From contig JAJPHL010000002.1 in assembly GCA_021325275.1 (NCBI GenBank), positions 1 through 64,000 of the forward strand: a stretch of 64,000 bases of DNA. The letters run 5' to 3'. This document shows positions 42,049 to 50,615 of the stretch, one piece after another (position 1 is the first letter of the stretch; each line of letters opens with the position of its first letter). Below the pieces are notes generated by a model. The model was given only the letters and a program-made list of their open reading frames with translations, made no database searches and was not told the origin of the DNA. The position numbers and the translations under genes are program-made. The DNA comes from Terriglobia bacterium (GTDB lineage Bacteria > Acidobacteriota > Terriglobia > JAJPHL01).

Positions 42049-43230
42049 ATGTCACGACGGCGAACCTCTGCGATACGTCTGGCAGCAGTGTTTTTCGCTG
42101 CAGCATTCGTGGTACGTCCCGCGCAAGCGTACCAGCTAAAGACGGAGAGCGGATTTTTCGACGCTGGGGGCTCGAAGATTTGGTACGAGGTTTGCGGTTC
42201 CGGCACACCCGTCGTCTTGCTGCACGACGGACTGCTTCATTCAGTCAGTTGGAACCACGTGTTGGCCCCCCTGTGCGCGGAGTATCGCGTGCTGCGCTAC
42301 GATCGCCGCGGCTATGGACGATCGGAAGCGGCGAAGAGTCCGTACAGCGCGATAGAAGATTTGCGACTCGCGATGCGCCAGGTGAAAATCGATCGCGCGA
42401 TTATTGTCGGTTGCTCGGCGGGTGGCGGCTTGGCGCTCGATTTCGCGATTGCCCAGCCGGAAATGGTGAAAGGCCTTCTCCTCATTGGACCTGCCGTGGG
42501 GGGCATGACCGCTTCCGATTTTTTTCGCGAGCGAAACCAGCGCAACGACGCTCCGGAGAAATCCGGCGACCTGAAAGCTGTAGCGCGCAATTGGTCGAAC
42601 GATCCGTACATCATTGCCGGCACGCATGATGCGGCGCGCAAGGAGATTTACGATCTGCTTGTGGAGAACCCGCAGGACCTGAAGGGCAGTGGTCCGGCGA
42701 TTTCGCTGCAGCCGCCGGCGCTCGCGCGACTGCGCGGCGTCGAAGCGCCCACGCTCGTAATTGTCGGCAGCGCCGATATCGCCGACGTGCAAGCCAACAC
42801 GGGCGCGATTGAAGCAGCGATGCCGGTGGTGCAGCGCGAAGTATGGGCCGACACCGGCCACTTGATCCAAATGGAGCAACCCGACCGCTTGGTGAAGCGC
42901 CTGGAAGCCTTTGTGAAAACCGTGGAGCGGCCCGAGATCGCGCTGACGCCGGCGCAACGCGCCGAATTCGCGGGCCGCTACAAGATCGGCAATCAAGAAA
43001 TTTCGATTCTCGAACAAAACGGCCGCCTGATGATTCGCGTGCCCGGCAACATGGATTGGCGGCTCTTCGCGGCTTCCGATTCGCGGCTTTTCCTGCGTGC
43101 GCCGGCCACCGAGATTGAATTTACCCGCAATGCGGCGGGTGCGATCACGCAGATGATCATTTTCGACGGCGAAAATCGCATTCCGTGCCCGAAAGTCGCC
43201 GGCGCGCCGGGAGGCACCGATGCCCGTTAG
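42049..43230 (+). CDS. Exported alpha/beta hydrolase with C-terminal beta domain
   Basis: A 393-residue protein with a signal peptide (LAAVFFAAAFVVRPAQA). The hydrolase domain shows the oxyanion loop VVLLHDGLLHSVSWNHV, DRRGYGRSE, the nucleophile elbow VGCSAGGGLAL, Asp in VIVGSADIADV and His in WADTGHLIQMEQP. Residues about 305-393 form a small lipocalin-like or DUF3471-like tail (LTPAQRAEFAGRYKIGNQEISI). It sits between moxR and DUF58 with four-base and overlapping junctions, so it is cotranscribed. Substrate unknown; its insertion in a MoxR operon is unusual. Confidence 0.85.
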   Translation: MSRRRTSAIRLAAVFFAAAFVVRPAQAYQLKTESGFFDAGGSKIWYEVCGSGTPVVLLHDGLLHSVSWNHVLAPLCAEYRVLRYDRRGYGRSEAAKSPYSAIEDLRLAMRQVKIDRAIIVGCSAGGGLALDFAIAQPEMVKGLLLIGPAVGGMTASDFFRERNQRNDAPEKSGDLKAVARNWSNDPYIIAGTHDAARKEIYDLLVENPQDLKGSGPAISLQPPALARLRGVEAPTLVIVGSADIADVQANTGAIEAAMPVVQREVWADTGHLIQMEQPDRLVKRLEAFVKTVERPEIALTPAQRAEFAGRYKIGNQEISILEQNGRLMIRVPGNMDWRLFAASDSRLFLRAPATEIEFTRNAAGAITQMIIFDGENRIPCPKVAGAPGGTDAR

Positions 43231-44170
43231 CGCCACGGCGCGCTCGCTACGCTTCCTCGATCCGCGTGTGCTCACGCGCATCGCCAATCTGCAATTGGCG
43301 TCGCGCACGGTGGTCGATGGATTCCTGGCGGGATTGCATCGCTCGCCGCAGCACGGCTTCAGCCCGAATTTTGCGGAATATCGCGCCTACACGCCCGGCG
43401 ACGATCTGCGCTCCATCGACTGGAACGTTTTCGCCCGCAGCGACAAGTATTTCATCAAGAAGTTCGAGGGCGAAACGAACACGCGTATCTACGTGGCGCT
43501 CGACATCAGCAAGTCGATGGGCTATTCGTCGCCGGACACGGGCATCACCAAACTCGAATACGCATCGATCCTCGCCGCATCGCTGGTTTACTTCGCGCTG
43601 AAGCAGCGCGACCTCGCGGGACTCGCGCTGTTCGACACCGACATCATCGAGATGATCCCGCCGCGCATGCGGCGCGGGCAATTGATGCACGTGCTCGGCG
43701 CGCTCGACGGCGTGCAGCCGGGGCGGCCAACGGATCTGTGCGCGTCGCTCGAAACGCTGGCGGGATTCGTGCGCTCGCGCTCGGTCGTCGCGGTGATTTC
43801 GGATTTTTACGAGGACCCCGAGAAGATCGCGCGATCGCTGCGGCGCTTGCAGGCGAATCACAACGACCTGATGGTGTTTCACGTCCTCGATCCGCATGAA
43901 CGCAAACCGGCGATTCGCGACGCCTCGCTGATTGAAGACCTCGAGACGGGATCGCGCCTGGAGGTCTCGCCGTCGTACGTCCGCGGTGAATACGTCGAAC
44001 GAATGCGCAAGCATCTCGAAGATTTGCAGCGCTCCTGCAACGACTCGCACATGGACTACCGGATTCTCACGACCACCGAACCGCTGGACGATGCGCTCTT
44101 CGCGTATCTTTCTTTGCGGGAAAGAACGGGCGGCAAGGCACGCCGGAATCAGCCAGGGGGCGCGCGTTGA
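43220..44170 (+). CDS. DUF58 domain (VWA-like) protein
   Basis: A 316-residue cytoplasmic protein. The DUF58 signature is HGFSPNFAEYRAYTPGDDLRSIDWNVFARSDKYFIKKFEGE, followed by a VWA-like fold with YVALDISKSMG (MIDAS DxSxS) and VVAVISDFYEDPE. Such proteins are standard partners of MoxR ATPases. There is no membrane segment, unlike the BatA protein next to it. Its start overlaps the hydrolase gene and its stop overlaps the TTG of the next gene, so it is translationally coupled on both sides. Confidence 0.93.
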   Translation: MPVSATARSLRFLDPRVLTRIANLQLASRTVVDGFLAGLHRSPQHGFSPNFAEYRAYTPGDDLRSIDWNVFARSDKYFIKKFEGETNTRIYVALDISKSMGYSSPDTGITKLEYASILAASLVYFALKQRDLAGLALFDTDIIEMIPPRMRRGQLMHVLGALDGVQPGRPTDLCASLETLAGFVRSRSVVAVISDFYEDPEKIARSLRRLQANHNDLMVFHVLDPHERKPAIRDASLIEDLETGSRLEVSPSYVRGEYVERMRKHLEDLQRSCNDSHMDYRILTTTEPLDDALFAYLSLRERTGGKARRNQPGGAR

Positions 44171-46215
44171 GTTTTCTCGCTCCCTGGTTCCTACTCGGCG
44201 GATTGGCGATCGGCATTCCCATCTGGGTGCATTTGATTCGCCGCCAACAATCGGAGCCGCTCCGGTTGCCGTCGCTGATGTTTTTCCGGCGCCTGCCGGT
44301 GCGCACGATGTCGCGGCGGTATTTGGAGCATTTGTTGCTGCTGATCGTCCGCTGCGTTCTTCTGCTGCTGTTGGCGCTGGCCTTCGCGCGGCCGTTCTTG
44401 CCGGGGCTTTCGAACGCCACACCCGTGGGACCGAAGACGCGGCTGCATGTGATTCTGGTGGACGTTTCGGCGAGCATGAAGTACGGCGATCGCGCGGCCA
44501 AAGCAACGGCGGCGGCGCGCGATGCGCTCGGAAAAATGGCAGGCAACGACGCCGCACAGATCGTCGCGTTCGATTCCGAAGCGCGCATCCTGGGTCCCGC
44601 GACAACGGATCGCGGCGCGCTGACGGCGCTGGTCAACGACCTGAAACCCGGCGATGGAGGCACGCGCTACGCCGCGGCCTTCGCGGCGCTCGCAAAAATC
44701 GCGCACGTCTCCGCCGTTCCGACGGCGGGATATCTCATCACCGACGCGCAAAAGACCGGATGGACCGCGGGCTCCGATCCGCCGCACTTCGAGCAAGGCG
44801 GCACGCTCGAGTGGATCGCCGTCGACAGCCAGCCGCACCCGAATTTCACCGTCGCCGACGTGCGCGTGGCGCACGAAACGTATCAGAGCCGCTATCCGCG
44901 CCACATTCAGGTGCGCGTGAATGGATACAACACGCCCGCCGCGAAGAAGCAGGTGATTCTTTCGCTCAACGGGCGCGAGATTCAGGGGCGTCCAGCCGAT
45001 CTCACGGCGAACGGCGCGGCGACCGTGATTTTCGATCCGTTCGAGCTGCCGCCGGGCGTGAGTCGCGGCGAAGTTCGCATGACGCCGCCCGACGATTTTC
45101 CCTCGGACGACGTGCGTTACTTCACGCTGGTGCGCCGCGAGCCGCACAAGTTGCTGGTGCTCACGTCGGGATCGGAGCGCGCGCTCGTCTATTTCCGCGA
45201 AGCGCTGGGATCGGGCGAAGACCCCGCGTTTGCGATCGACTCGCGGCCCGCGAACTCGGGCGCGCCGTCGCTCGGCAGCTACGCGGCCGTCATTCTCCTC
45301 AATGCCGCCGCGACGCCTTCGGGTCTCGCGCCCCTGCTCAAAGATTACGTGGAGAAAGGCGGAGGATTGTGGATCGCTCCCGGCGATCGCAGCGACTGGC
45401 GCGCGCTTTCGTCGCTGGGCGCACTCGTGCCCGCGTCGTCCGGCGATAAGGTCTACGTGGAGCGCGACCGCGAAGGCTTCCTGACCATCGGCGATTTTCG
45501 CCGCGACCATCCGTTGTTCCAAGCGTTCACCGGTCCCGCAGCCGCGGGACTCACGGCCGCGCACGTCTTCGGATATTTCCGCATGACGCCCAACGACGGC
45601 ACCGTGCTGGCGCGGCTTTCGAATGGCGAGCCCGCCGTGATCGAAAAGCAAATCGGCAAAGGGCGCGTCTTGTTGTTTGCGTCGCCGCCCGACAATGTGT
45701 GGTGCGATCTTCCCGTGCGTCCCGGCTTCGTGCCGTTGCTGAATCAACTGGTCCGCTATCTCGGCCAAGTGGGCGACGAACCGGCGTACTACACGGTTCC
45801 CGCCAACGCGCCACTGGCAGGACCTTCGGCGGTGATCGATCCCCACGGCAAGAGATTGGCCGAGGAAGAACCCTCATTGCAAGCGAGGAGCGCTTTTGCC
45901 AAACTAGGAGAAGCGGGATTCTACGAGATCCGCCGGCAAGGTGAGAGTGGTTACATTGCGGCGAATGCCGATCCGCGGGAGAGCGATTTGACGCCGCTAA
46001 CACCGGAGGATCGCGCGTTGCTTTCGGGCAGCACCAGTTCCTCGACACCCGCAACGTCCACGGCCGGCGGCGAGAAACAAGAATTGACGCCCGAGGAGAA
46101 GGAAAAGCGTCAAAGTTGGTGGTGGCCCGTCTTATTGATCGCCGCCGCGCTGGCCGTTGTGGAAGCCATCGCCGCCAATGATTTGTTCCGTGTGACAGAA
46201 GAAGAAGGCAGGTGA
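44167..46215 (+). CDS. BatA-like membrane VWA protein
   Basis: A 682-residue protein starting at TTG within the DUF58 stop (TTGA). The N-terminal BatA segment LAPWFLLGGLAIGIPIWVHLIRR and a second helix (LLLLIVRCVLLLLLALAFARPFL) precede a VWA domain with VILVDVSASMKYGDRA (MIDAS). A GATase-like region follows (YAAVILLNAAATPSGLAPLLKDYVEKGGGLWI), and a C-terminal anchor (WWWPVLLIAAALAVVEAIA). The VWA domain would lie in the periplasm and bind divalent metal. It likely assembles with MoxR and DUF58. GTG/ATG of DUF4175 follows immediately. Confidence 0.9.
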   Translation: MSFLAPWFLLGGLAIGIPIWVHLIRRQQSEPLRLPSLMFFRRLPVRTMSRRYLEHLLLLIVRCVLLLLLALAFARPFLPGLSNATPVGPKTRLHVILVDVSASMKYGDRAAKATAAARDALGKMAGNDAAQIVAFDSEARILGPATTDRGALTALVNDLKPGDGGTRYAAAFAALAKIAHVSAVPTAGYLITDAQKTGWTAGSDPPHFEQGGTLEWIAVDSQPHPNFTVADVRVAHETYQSRYPRHIQVRVNGYNTPAAKKQVILSLNGREIQGRPADLTANGAATVIFDPFELPPGVSRGEVRMTPPDDFPSDDVRYFTLVRREPHKLLVLTSGSERALVYFREALGSGEDPAFAIDSRPANSGAPSLGSYAAVILLNAAATPSGLAPLLKDYVEKGGGLWIAPGDRSDWRALSSLGALVPASSGDKVYVERDREGFLTIGDFRRDHPLFQAFTGPAAAGLTAAHVFGYFRMTPNDGTVLARLSNGEPAVIEKQIGKGRVLLFASPPDNVWCDLPVRPGFVPLLNQLVRYLGQVGDEPAYYTVPANAPLAGPSAVIDPHGKRLAEEEPSLQARSAFAKLGEAGFYEIRRQGESGYIAANADPRESDLTPLTPEDRALLSGSTSSSTPATSTAGGEKQELTPEEKEKRQSWWWPVLLIAAALAVVEAIAANDLFRVTEEEGR

Positions 46216-49200
46216 ATATGCCGAGTTCTCGGGATCGCGTCGCCGCTTACCTCCAGTCCATTCGCCGAAACCTGCGCTGGGAAATTACCGCGCGTGGACT
46301 CGGCTGGATTTTTCTGGCCGCACTCGTGCTCACCTGCGTGGCGGTGCCGTTCGCGCATATCGAGCGCTTCACCGATGCCAGCGTGCGCTGGGCGCGGCTG
46401 GTGTTGTTCGGCGGCATGGGATTCGCGATCGCCTGGATGCTGGTGCGTCCGCTCTTGCGCCGCCGTGACGACGCGCAAATCGCGCGCTTCGTGGAACAAC
46501 GCCGTCCGGAATTTCGCGATCGCCTAGTAACCGCGATCGAAGCGGCCGATCATAAACGCGATTCGATTGCCACCGCGATCCACGACTTGCTGCTGGAGGA
46601 CACGGCGCGCGCCACTGAGAAAGCGCCCGCGACGGAGTTTCTGGATCGCCAACGCATTCGGCGCTTCGCGGCCATCGGCGCGGGATCGCTGGCCGTGCTG
46701 TTCGGTCTGGCGTTGTTTGGTCCCGGAATGTTCCGCTATGGCACGCGCCACCTTTGGACCGGATGGATGGACGTGCACGCCGAGCCGCTGTATCGCATCG
46801 AAGTGACGCCCGGCGATCAGAAACTGGCGCGCCGCTCGAATCAAGCGATCACCGCGCGAGCCGTGGGATTTCAGCCGCGGGCTCTGCACGTGATGGCGTG
46901 GCACGACGGCGCGACGCACTGGGAAGAAGTGCCGATGCGCCCGTCGCGCACCAGCGCCGAGTTCGGCGCGATGCTCGAGGACGTGCGCGAAAACGTGAAG
47001 TATTACGTGGAAGGCGACGGCGTGCGGTCGCGCGAGTTCAAGTTGAGCGTCGCGCAACCCGTGGAGATGGGATCGCTCGACGTCACGTATCACTATCCCG
47101 CATACACGGGGATTCCCGCGCGCACGCAGAAGAACGCCACGGACATTCGCGCCGTGAAAGGCACGAAAGTGGAAGTGACGGTGCACTCGCCCGCCGAATC
47201 AGGCGACTTGATGCTCGAATCCGGTCACAGCGTCGAGCTGAAATCGGAGCATGGCGAATTGCACGGCGAATTCTCGCTCGAAGAAACGGGACTCTATCAC
47301 GTGCGCCTCGCCGGCAAGGGCGAATCGGGTCCGCCGCTGCGCTCGAGCGACGATTACTTCATGGAAGCGGTCGACGATCAGCCGCCGGTGGTGGCGATCA
47401 AGCGTCCGGGGCGCGACGAGCATCCCACGAGCGTGGAAGAAGTGGCCAGCGAAGTCACCGCCAGCGACGATTTCGGCGTGAAGGATTTGTCCCTGCACTA
47501 TTCGGTGAACGGCGGCCCGGACCAAGTGGTGAAACTGAACGCCGGCGGCAAAGACGTCACCGCGCCGCACACATTTTTCCTGGAAGACATGAAGCTTCAG
47601 GCCGGCGATCTCATCGCCTATCACGCCGAAGCGAAAGACGCCACGCACACGGTGCAAACCGACATCTATTTCATGCAGGTTCGTCCCTACGATCGCGAAT
47701 ACCGGCAGTCGCAAGCGGCCGGCGGCGGTGGCGGTGGAGGCGGCGGACAACAGAGCGATGACAGCGGCCAGTTGCTCGACCGGGAAAAGGAAATCATCAG
47801 CGCCACGCACAATCTGCTGCGCGACAAGAAACTGGTGCAATCGAGCGAGGACGTGAAGACGCTCGCGGGCATCCAGCGTAAGTTGAAGGATCAAACCACG
47901 TCGCTGGCCGGACGAATGGAAGCGCGCGAACTCTCCGGCACCAACGATCAGTTCAAGGAGATGACGGAGAATCTGAAGAAAGCGGCCGAAGCGATGGGGC
48001 CGGCGGCCGACAAACTTTCCGATCGCAAGCTGAGCGACGCGATTTCACCGGAAGAAAAAGCGCTGCAGTATTTGTCGCGCGCCGACGCGGCGTTCCGCGA
48101 AATCCAAGTGGCGTTCCAGCGCGGCGGCGGAGGTGGCGGTGGCGGCCGCGGCAGTCAAGGACGCGATCTCGCGAGTCTGTTCGACTTGGAGATGGACACA
48201 TCCAAGAATCAATATGAAACGCCGAAGAAAGCGCAGAACGCCGGCGGCGGACAACAGCAACAAAACAGCCAGCAAGTGGACGAAGCGCTGCGCCGCTTGC
48301 AGGAATTAGCGCGTCGCCAGCAACAGTTGGCGCAAGATCAGCGGCAGAATCCGCAGAATCCTTCGTCGAAGTGGGAGCAGGAACGCTTGCGCCGCGAAGC
48401 GGAAGAGTTGGCGAAGCAGTTGCAACAGTTGGCGCAGCAAATGAACTCCCAGGAAATGGACAACGTGCGCCAGCGCGTGGAACAAGCCGCGCGCGACATG
48501 CAAAACGGCGGGCAGTCGGGACAATCCGGGCAGTCCGGACAATCGGGCCAGTCGAGCGGGCAGTCGGGATCGAAAGCGGGTTCGCAATCACAGCAATCGC
48601 GCCAGCAACCGCAGCCGGGCTCTCAAGGATCGCAGCAACAACAGCGCCAATCGCAACAATCGGCGCAAGAGCGCGCGACGCAGCGGTTGAACGAAGCGCG
48701 CGACATGATGTCGCGGCAAGCAAACTCGGATCGTCAGCAATCGGTGGATCGTTTGGCGCAGGAAGCGCATCGCTTGGTGCAGGAAGAAAAAGGCGTGCAG
48801 CAGGCGATGGAGCAACGTGCCGCCGGGCAACAGGGATCGCAGCAGGGGGAGCAATCGCAGGCGCAGAACGGACAGCAGGGTGCGCAGGGGTCGCAACCGG
48901 GACAGTCTTTCGCGCAGTCGGCGGCCCAATCAAGGGAAGATTTGTTGCAGCGCCGCGAGCGTTTGCGCCAGGCTGTGGGCGATCTCGACCGCAATTTGCA
49001 AGACACGGCGCGCGGCATCGTGAAGTCGCAGCCGGACATCGCGCGCGGATTGCAGGGCGCGGGTGAACAAATCCGCCAGGATCGGATTCAGGATCGGATT
49101 CAGCAGGGATCTTCTTGGTTGCGTAACGGCTATACGGATTTGGCGCGGCAGAACGACGCCGGCATCGAGAAATCACTTGAAGGCGTGGAGAATCGCGTCG

Positions 49201-50135
49201 GCGACGTATCAAAGCAATTGCAATCAGGCGGCGGGAAACCGGGATCGGAGAGTGCGGACAAGAATGGCGACAAGAACGGCGACGCCAAGACACAACGCGC
49301 CCTGATGGCGGTGGAAGACATGCGCCGTCGCTTGGAAGAAATGGAAAGCCGCATGCGCCAAGGCGGTGGACAGCCAGGCAACGGACAAGGTCAACGCCAA
49401 TTGCAGCAGCTCTCCCGCAACGGCGATCAGCCGGGACAACAAGGTGATCAACGCGGGAATCAACCAGGCCAGGGACAGCAATCGCAGCAAGGACAGAGCG
49501 GCCAGCAAGCGGGTCAGCAGGGTGGACAGCAAGGTGGTCAGCAGGGTGGTCAACAAGGTGGTCAACAAGGTGGTCAGCAGGGTGGACAACAGGGTGGACA
49601 GCAGGGTGGTCAGCAAGGTGGTGGACAAAATGGTGGTAATCAACGAGGCGGACAACAAAACCCCGGCAACGGAAACGGTGGCGGCTATCGCAACGGTGTG
49701 ATCGGCGACGGCGGATGGCGCGGCGGCGACGCGTCGAACTACGGCGATCGTTACGACGCGCGCGGCTTGCGTCCTCTCACGCCCGCGGATCGCGGACAAA
49801 TGCAGGATCAATACCGCAGCGCGGAAGAAATGCTGCGCGGCCTGCAGCACGATTTCCGCAACGATCCCGACTTGCGCCAGCGCGCCGAAGCGCTGCTCGG
49901 CGAAATGCACAAGGCGGACACTTCACAAATCCGCGAAGCGACGCCGGAAATTCTGGAACGCGTCCGCATGGCGATCCTCGACGGCTGGCGTCAAGTGGAA
50001 TTGGAATTGAGCCGGCGTCTTGAAGAAAGCTCAGCCGTCCATTTGCCAGCGTACGAGGAAATTCCCGAAAGTTATCGCAAGGAAGTGGAACAGTATTACC
50101 GGCTGCTCGCGCAGAAACAGAAAAAACCGCAATGA
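46212..50135 (+). CDS. DUF4175-family membrane protein with Gln/Gly-rich repeats
   Basis: A 1307-residue protein. Two membrane segments (GLGWIFLAALVLTCVAVPF; LVLFGGMGFAIAWMLVRPLL) and a third (IGAGSLAVLFGLALFGPG) precede periplasmic beta-sandwich domains (about 190-490; GSLDVTYHYPAYTGIPARTQ, VVAIKRPGRDEHPTS). The C-terminal 800 residues are largely coiled coil and low complexity: Gln-rich helices, GQSGQS repeats (about 770-785) and QQGG repeats (about 1100-1140), ending in a folded region (TPADRGQMQDQYRSAEEML). The family accompanies MoxR/BatA operons; function is unknown. Start GTG (46212) overlaps the BatA stop; ATG at 46218 is an alternative. Confidence 0.85.
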   Translation: MNMPSSRDRVAAYLQSIRRNLRWEITARGLGWIFLAALVLTCVAVPFAHIERFTDASVRWARLVLFGGMGFAIAWMLVRPLLRRRDDAQIARFVEQRRPEFRDRLVTAIEAADHKRDSIATAIHDLLLEDTARATEKAPATEFLDRQRIRRFAAIGAGSLAVLFGLALFGPGMFRYGTRHLWTGWMDVHAEPLYRIEVTPGDQKLARRSNQAITARAVGFQPRALHVMAWHDGATHWEEVPMRPSRTSAEFGAMLEDVRENVKYYVEGDGVRSREFKLSVAQPVEMGSLDVTYHYPAYTGIPARTQKNATDIRAVKGTKVEVTVHSPAESGDLMLESGHSVELKSEHGELHGEFSLEETGLYHVRLAGKGESGPPLRSSDDYFMEAVDDQPPVVAIKRPGRDEHPTSVEEVASEVTASDDFGVKDLSLHYSVNGGPDQVVKLNAGGKDVTAPHTFFLEDMKLQAGDLIAYHAEAKDATHTVQTDIYFMQVRPYDREYRQSQAAGGGGGGGGGQQSDDSGQLLDREKEIISATHNLLRDKKLVQSSEDVKTLAGIQRKLKDQTTSLAGRMEARELSGTNDQFKEMTENLKKAAEAMGPAADKLSDRKLSDAISPEEKALQYLSRADAAFREIQVAFQRGGGGGGGGRGSQGRDLASLFDLEMDTSKNQYETPKKAQNAGGGQQQQNSQQVDEALRRLQELARRQQQLAQDQRQNPQNPSSKWEQERLRREAEELAKQLQQLAQQMNSQEMDNVRQRVEQAARDMQNGGQSGQSGQSGQSGQSSGQSGSKAGSQSQQSRQQPQPGSQGSQQQQRQSQQSAQERATQRLNEARDMMSRQANSDRQQSVDRLAQEAHRLVQEEKGVQQAMEQRAAGQQGSQQGEQSQAQNGQQGAQGSQPGQSFAQSAAQSREDLLQRRERLRQAVGDLDRNLQDTARGIVKSQPDIARGLQGAGEQIRQDRIQDRIQQGSSWLRNGYTDLARQNDAGIEKSLEGVENRVGDVSKQLQSGGGKPGSESADKNGDKNGDAKTQRALMAVEDMRRRLEEMESRMRQGGGQPGNGQGQRQLQQLSRNGDQPGQQGDQRGNQPGQGQQSQQGQSGQQAGQQGGQQGGQQGGQQGGQQGGQQGGQQGGQQGGQQGGGQNGGNQRGGQQNPGNGNGGGYRNGVIGDGGWRGGDASNYGDRYDARGLRPLTPADRGQMQDQYRSAEEMLRGLQHDFRNDPDLRQRAEALLGEMHKADTSQIREATPEILERVRMAILDGWRQVELELSRRLEESSAVHLPAYEEIPESYRKEVEQYYRLLAQKQKKPQ
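49510..49624 (+). repeat. Tandem 12-bp (QQGG) coding repeat
   Basis: About nine units of CAGCAGGGTGGT and close variants inside the DUF4175 gene encode a (QQGG) tract. Units differ mainly at synonymous third positions (CAG/CAA, GGT/GGA), so the repeat has been kept at protein level. Slippage could change the number of units between strains. Confidence 0.85.
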
Positions 50136-50611
50136 AGTTTGTCGAGAGTGTCCGCGAATTAATCTTGCAGGCGCTCGACGAAGGCGTTTTTCCACGTTAC
50201 TTTGCGGAGGTCCTCCACTCAATCGGAATTCTGATCGTCTTCTTCTTCTGGGCCGTGCAGGGCGTGCCGCGCTGGCATTTCGTTTATGTCTTGTTTTTGC
50301 CCGTGATCGTAATTGGTCTCAATCCGGTGTGGCGTCACCTAAGATCTCGACGTATGCGTTCCTGGGCCATGACGACCGCAACGGTGGCAACCAGCAGGAT
50401 TCGGCATCAAGGAGAGCGCGGCGGCCGTCCGGTGCTGGACGTGAGTTACGTTTACTTCGTTTCCGGTGAACGTTACGGCGGACTTTATTCCGGCGGCTTT
50501 TCAAACGACGACGAAGTGAACAATTTCCTGGAGCGGCTCAAGCAGGGACCATTTGAAGTCCGCTACAATCCAAATGATCCCCGCTTCTCGTGTTTTCTTC
50601 GCGAGCCGTAG
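50132..50611 (+). CDS. DUF3592-like membrane protein
   Basis: A 159-residue protein. Two hydrophobic segments (VLHSIGILIVFFFWAVQGV and FVYVLFLPVIVIGLNPVW) precede a small beta domain with TTATVATSRIRHQG, LDVSYVYFVSGERYGGLYSGGF and the closing GPFEVRYNPNDPRFSCFL, typical of DUF3592 (short membrane-anchored beta domain). No known activity. Start overlaps the DUF4175 stop (ATGA) and it ends the operon, converging with the tricorn-like gene with four bases between stops. Confidence 0.78.
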   Translation: MKFVESVRELILQALDEGVFPRYFAEVLHSIGILIVFFFWAVQGVPRWHFVYVLFLPVIVIGLNPVWRHLRSRRMRSWAMTTATVATSRIRHQGERGGRPVLDVSYVYFVSGERYGGLYSGGFSNDDEVNNFLERLKQGPFEVRYNPNDPRFSCFLREP

Positions 50612-50615
50612 CGCG

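Noticed and set aside
49510..49624. Tandem repeat as a possible CRISPR array
   Set aside because: Units are 12 bp with no spacers and encode an in-frame QQGG tract.
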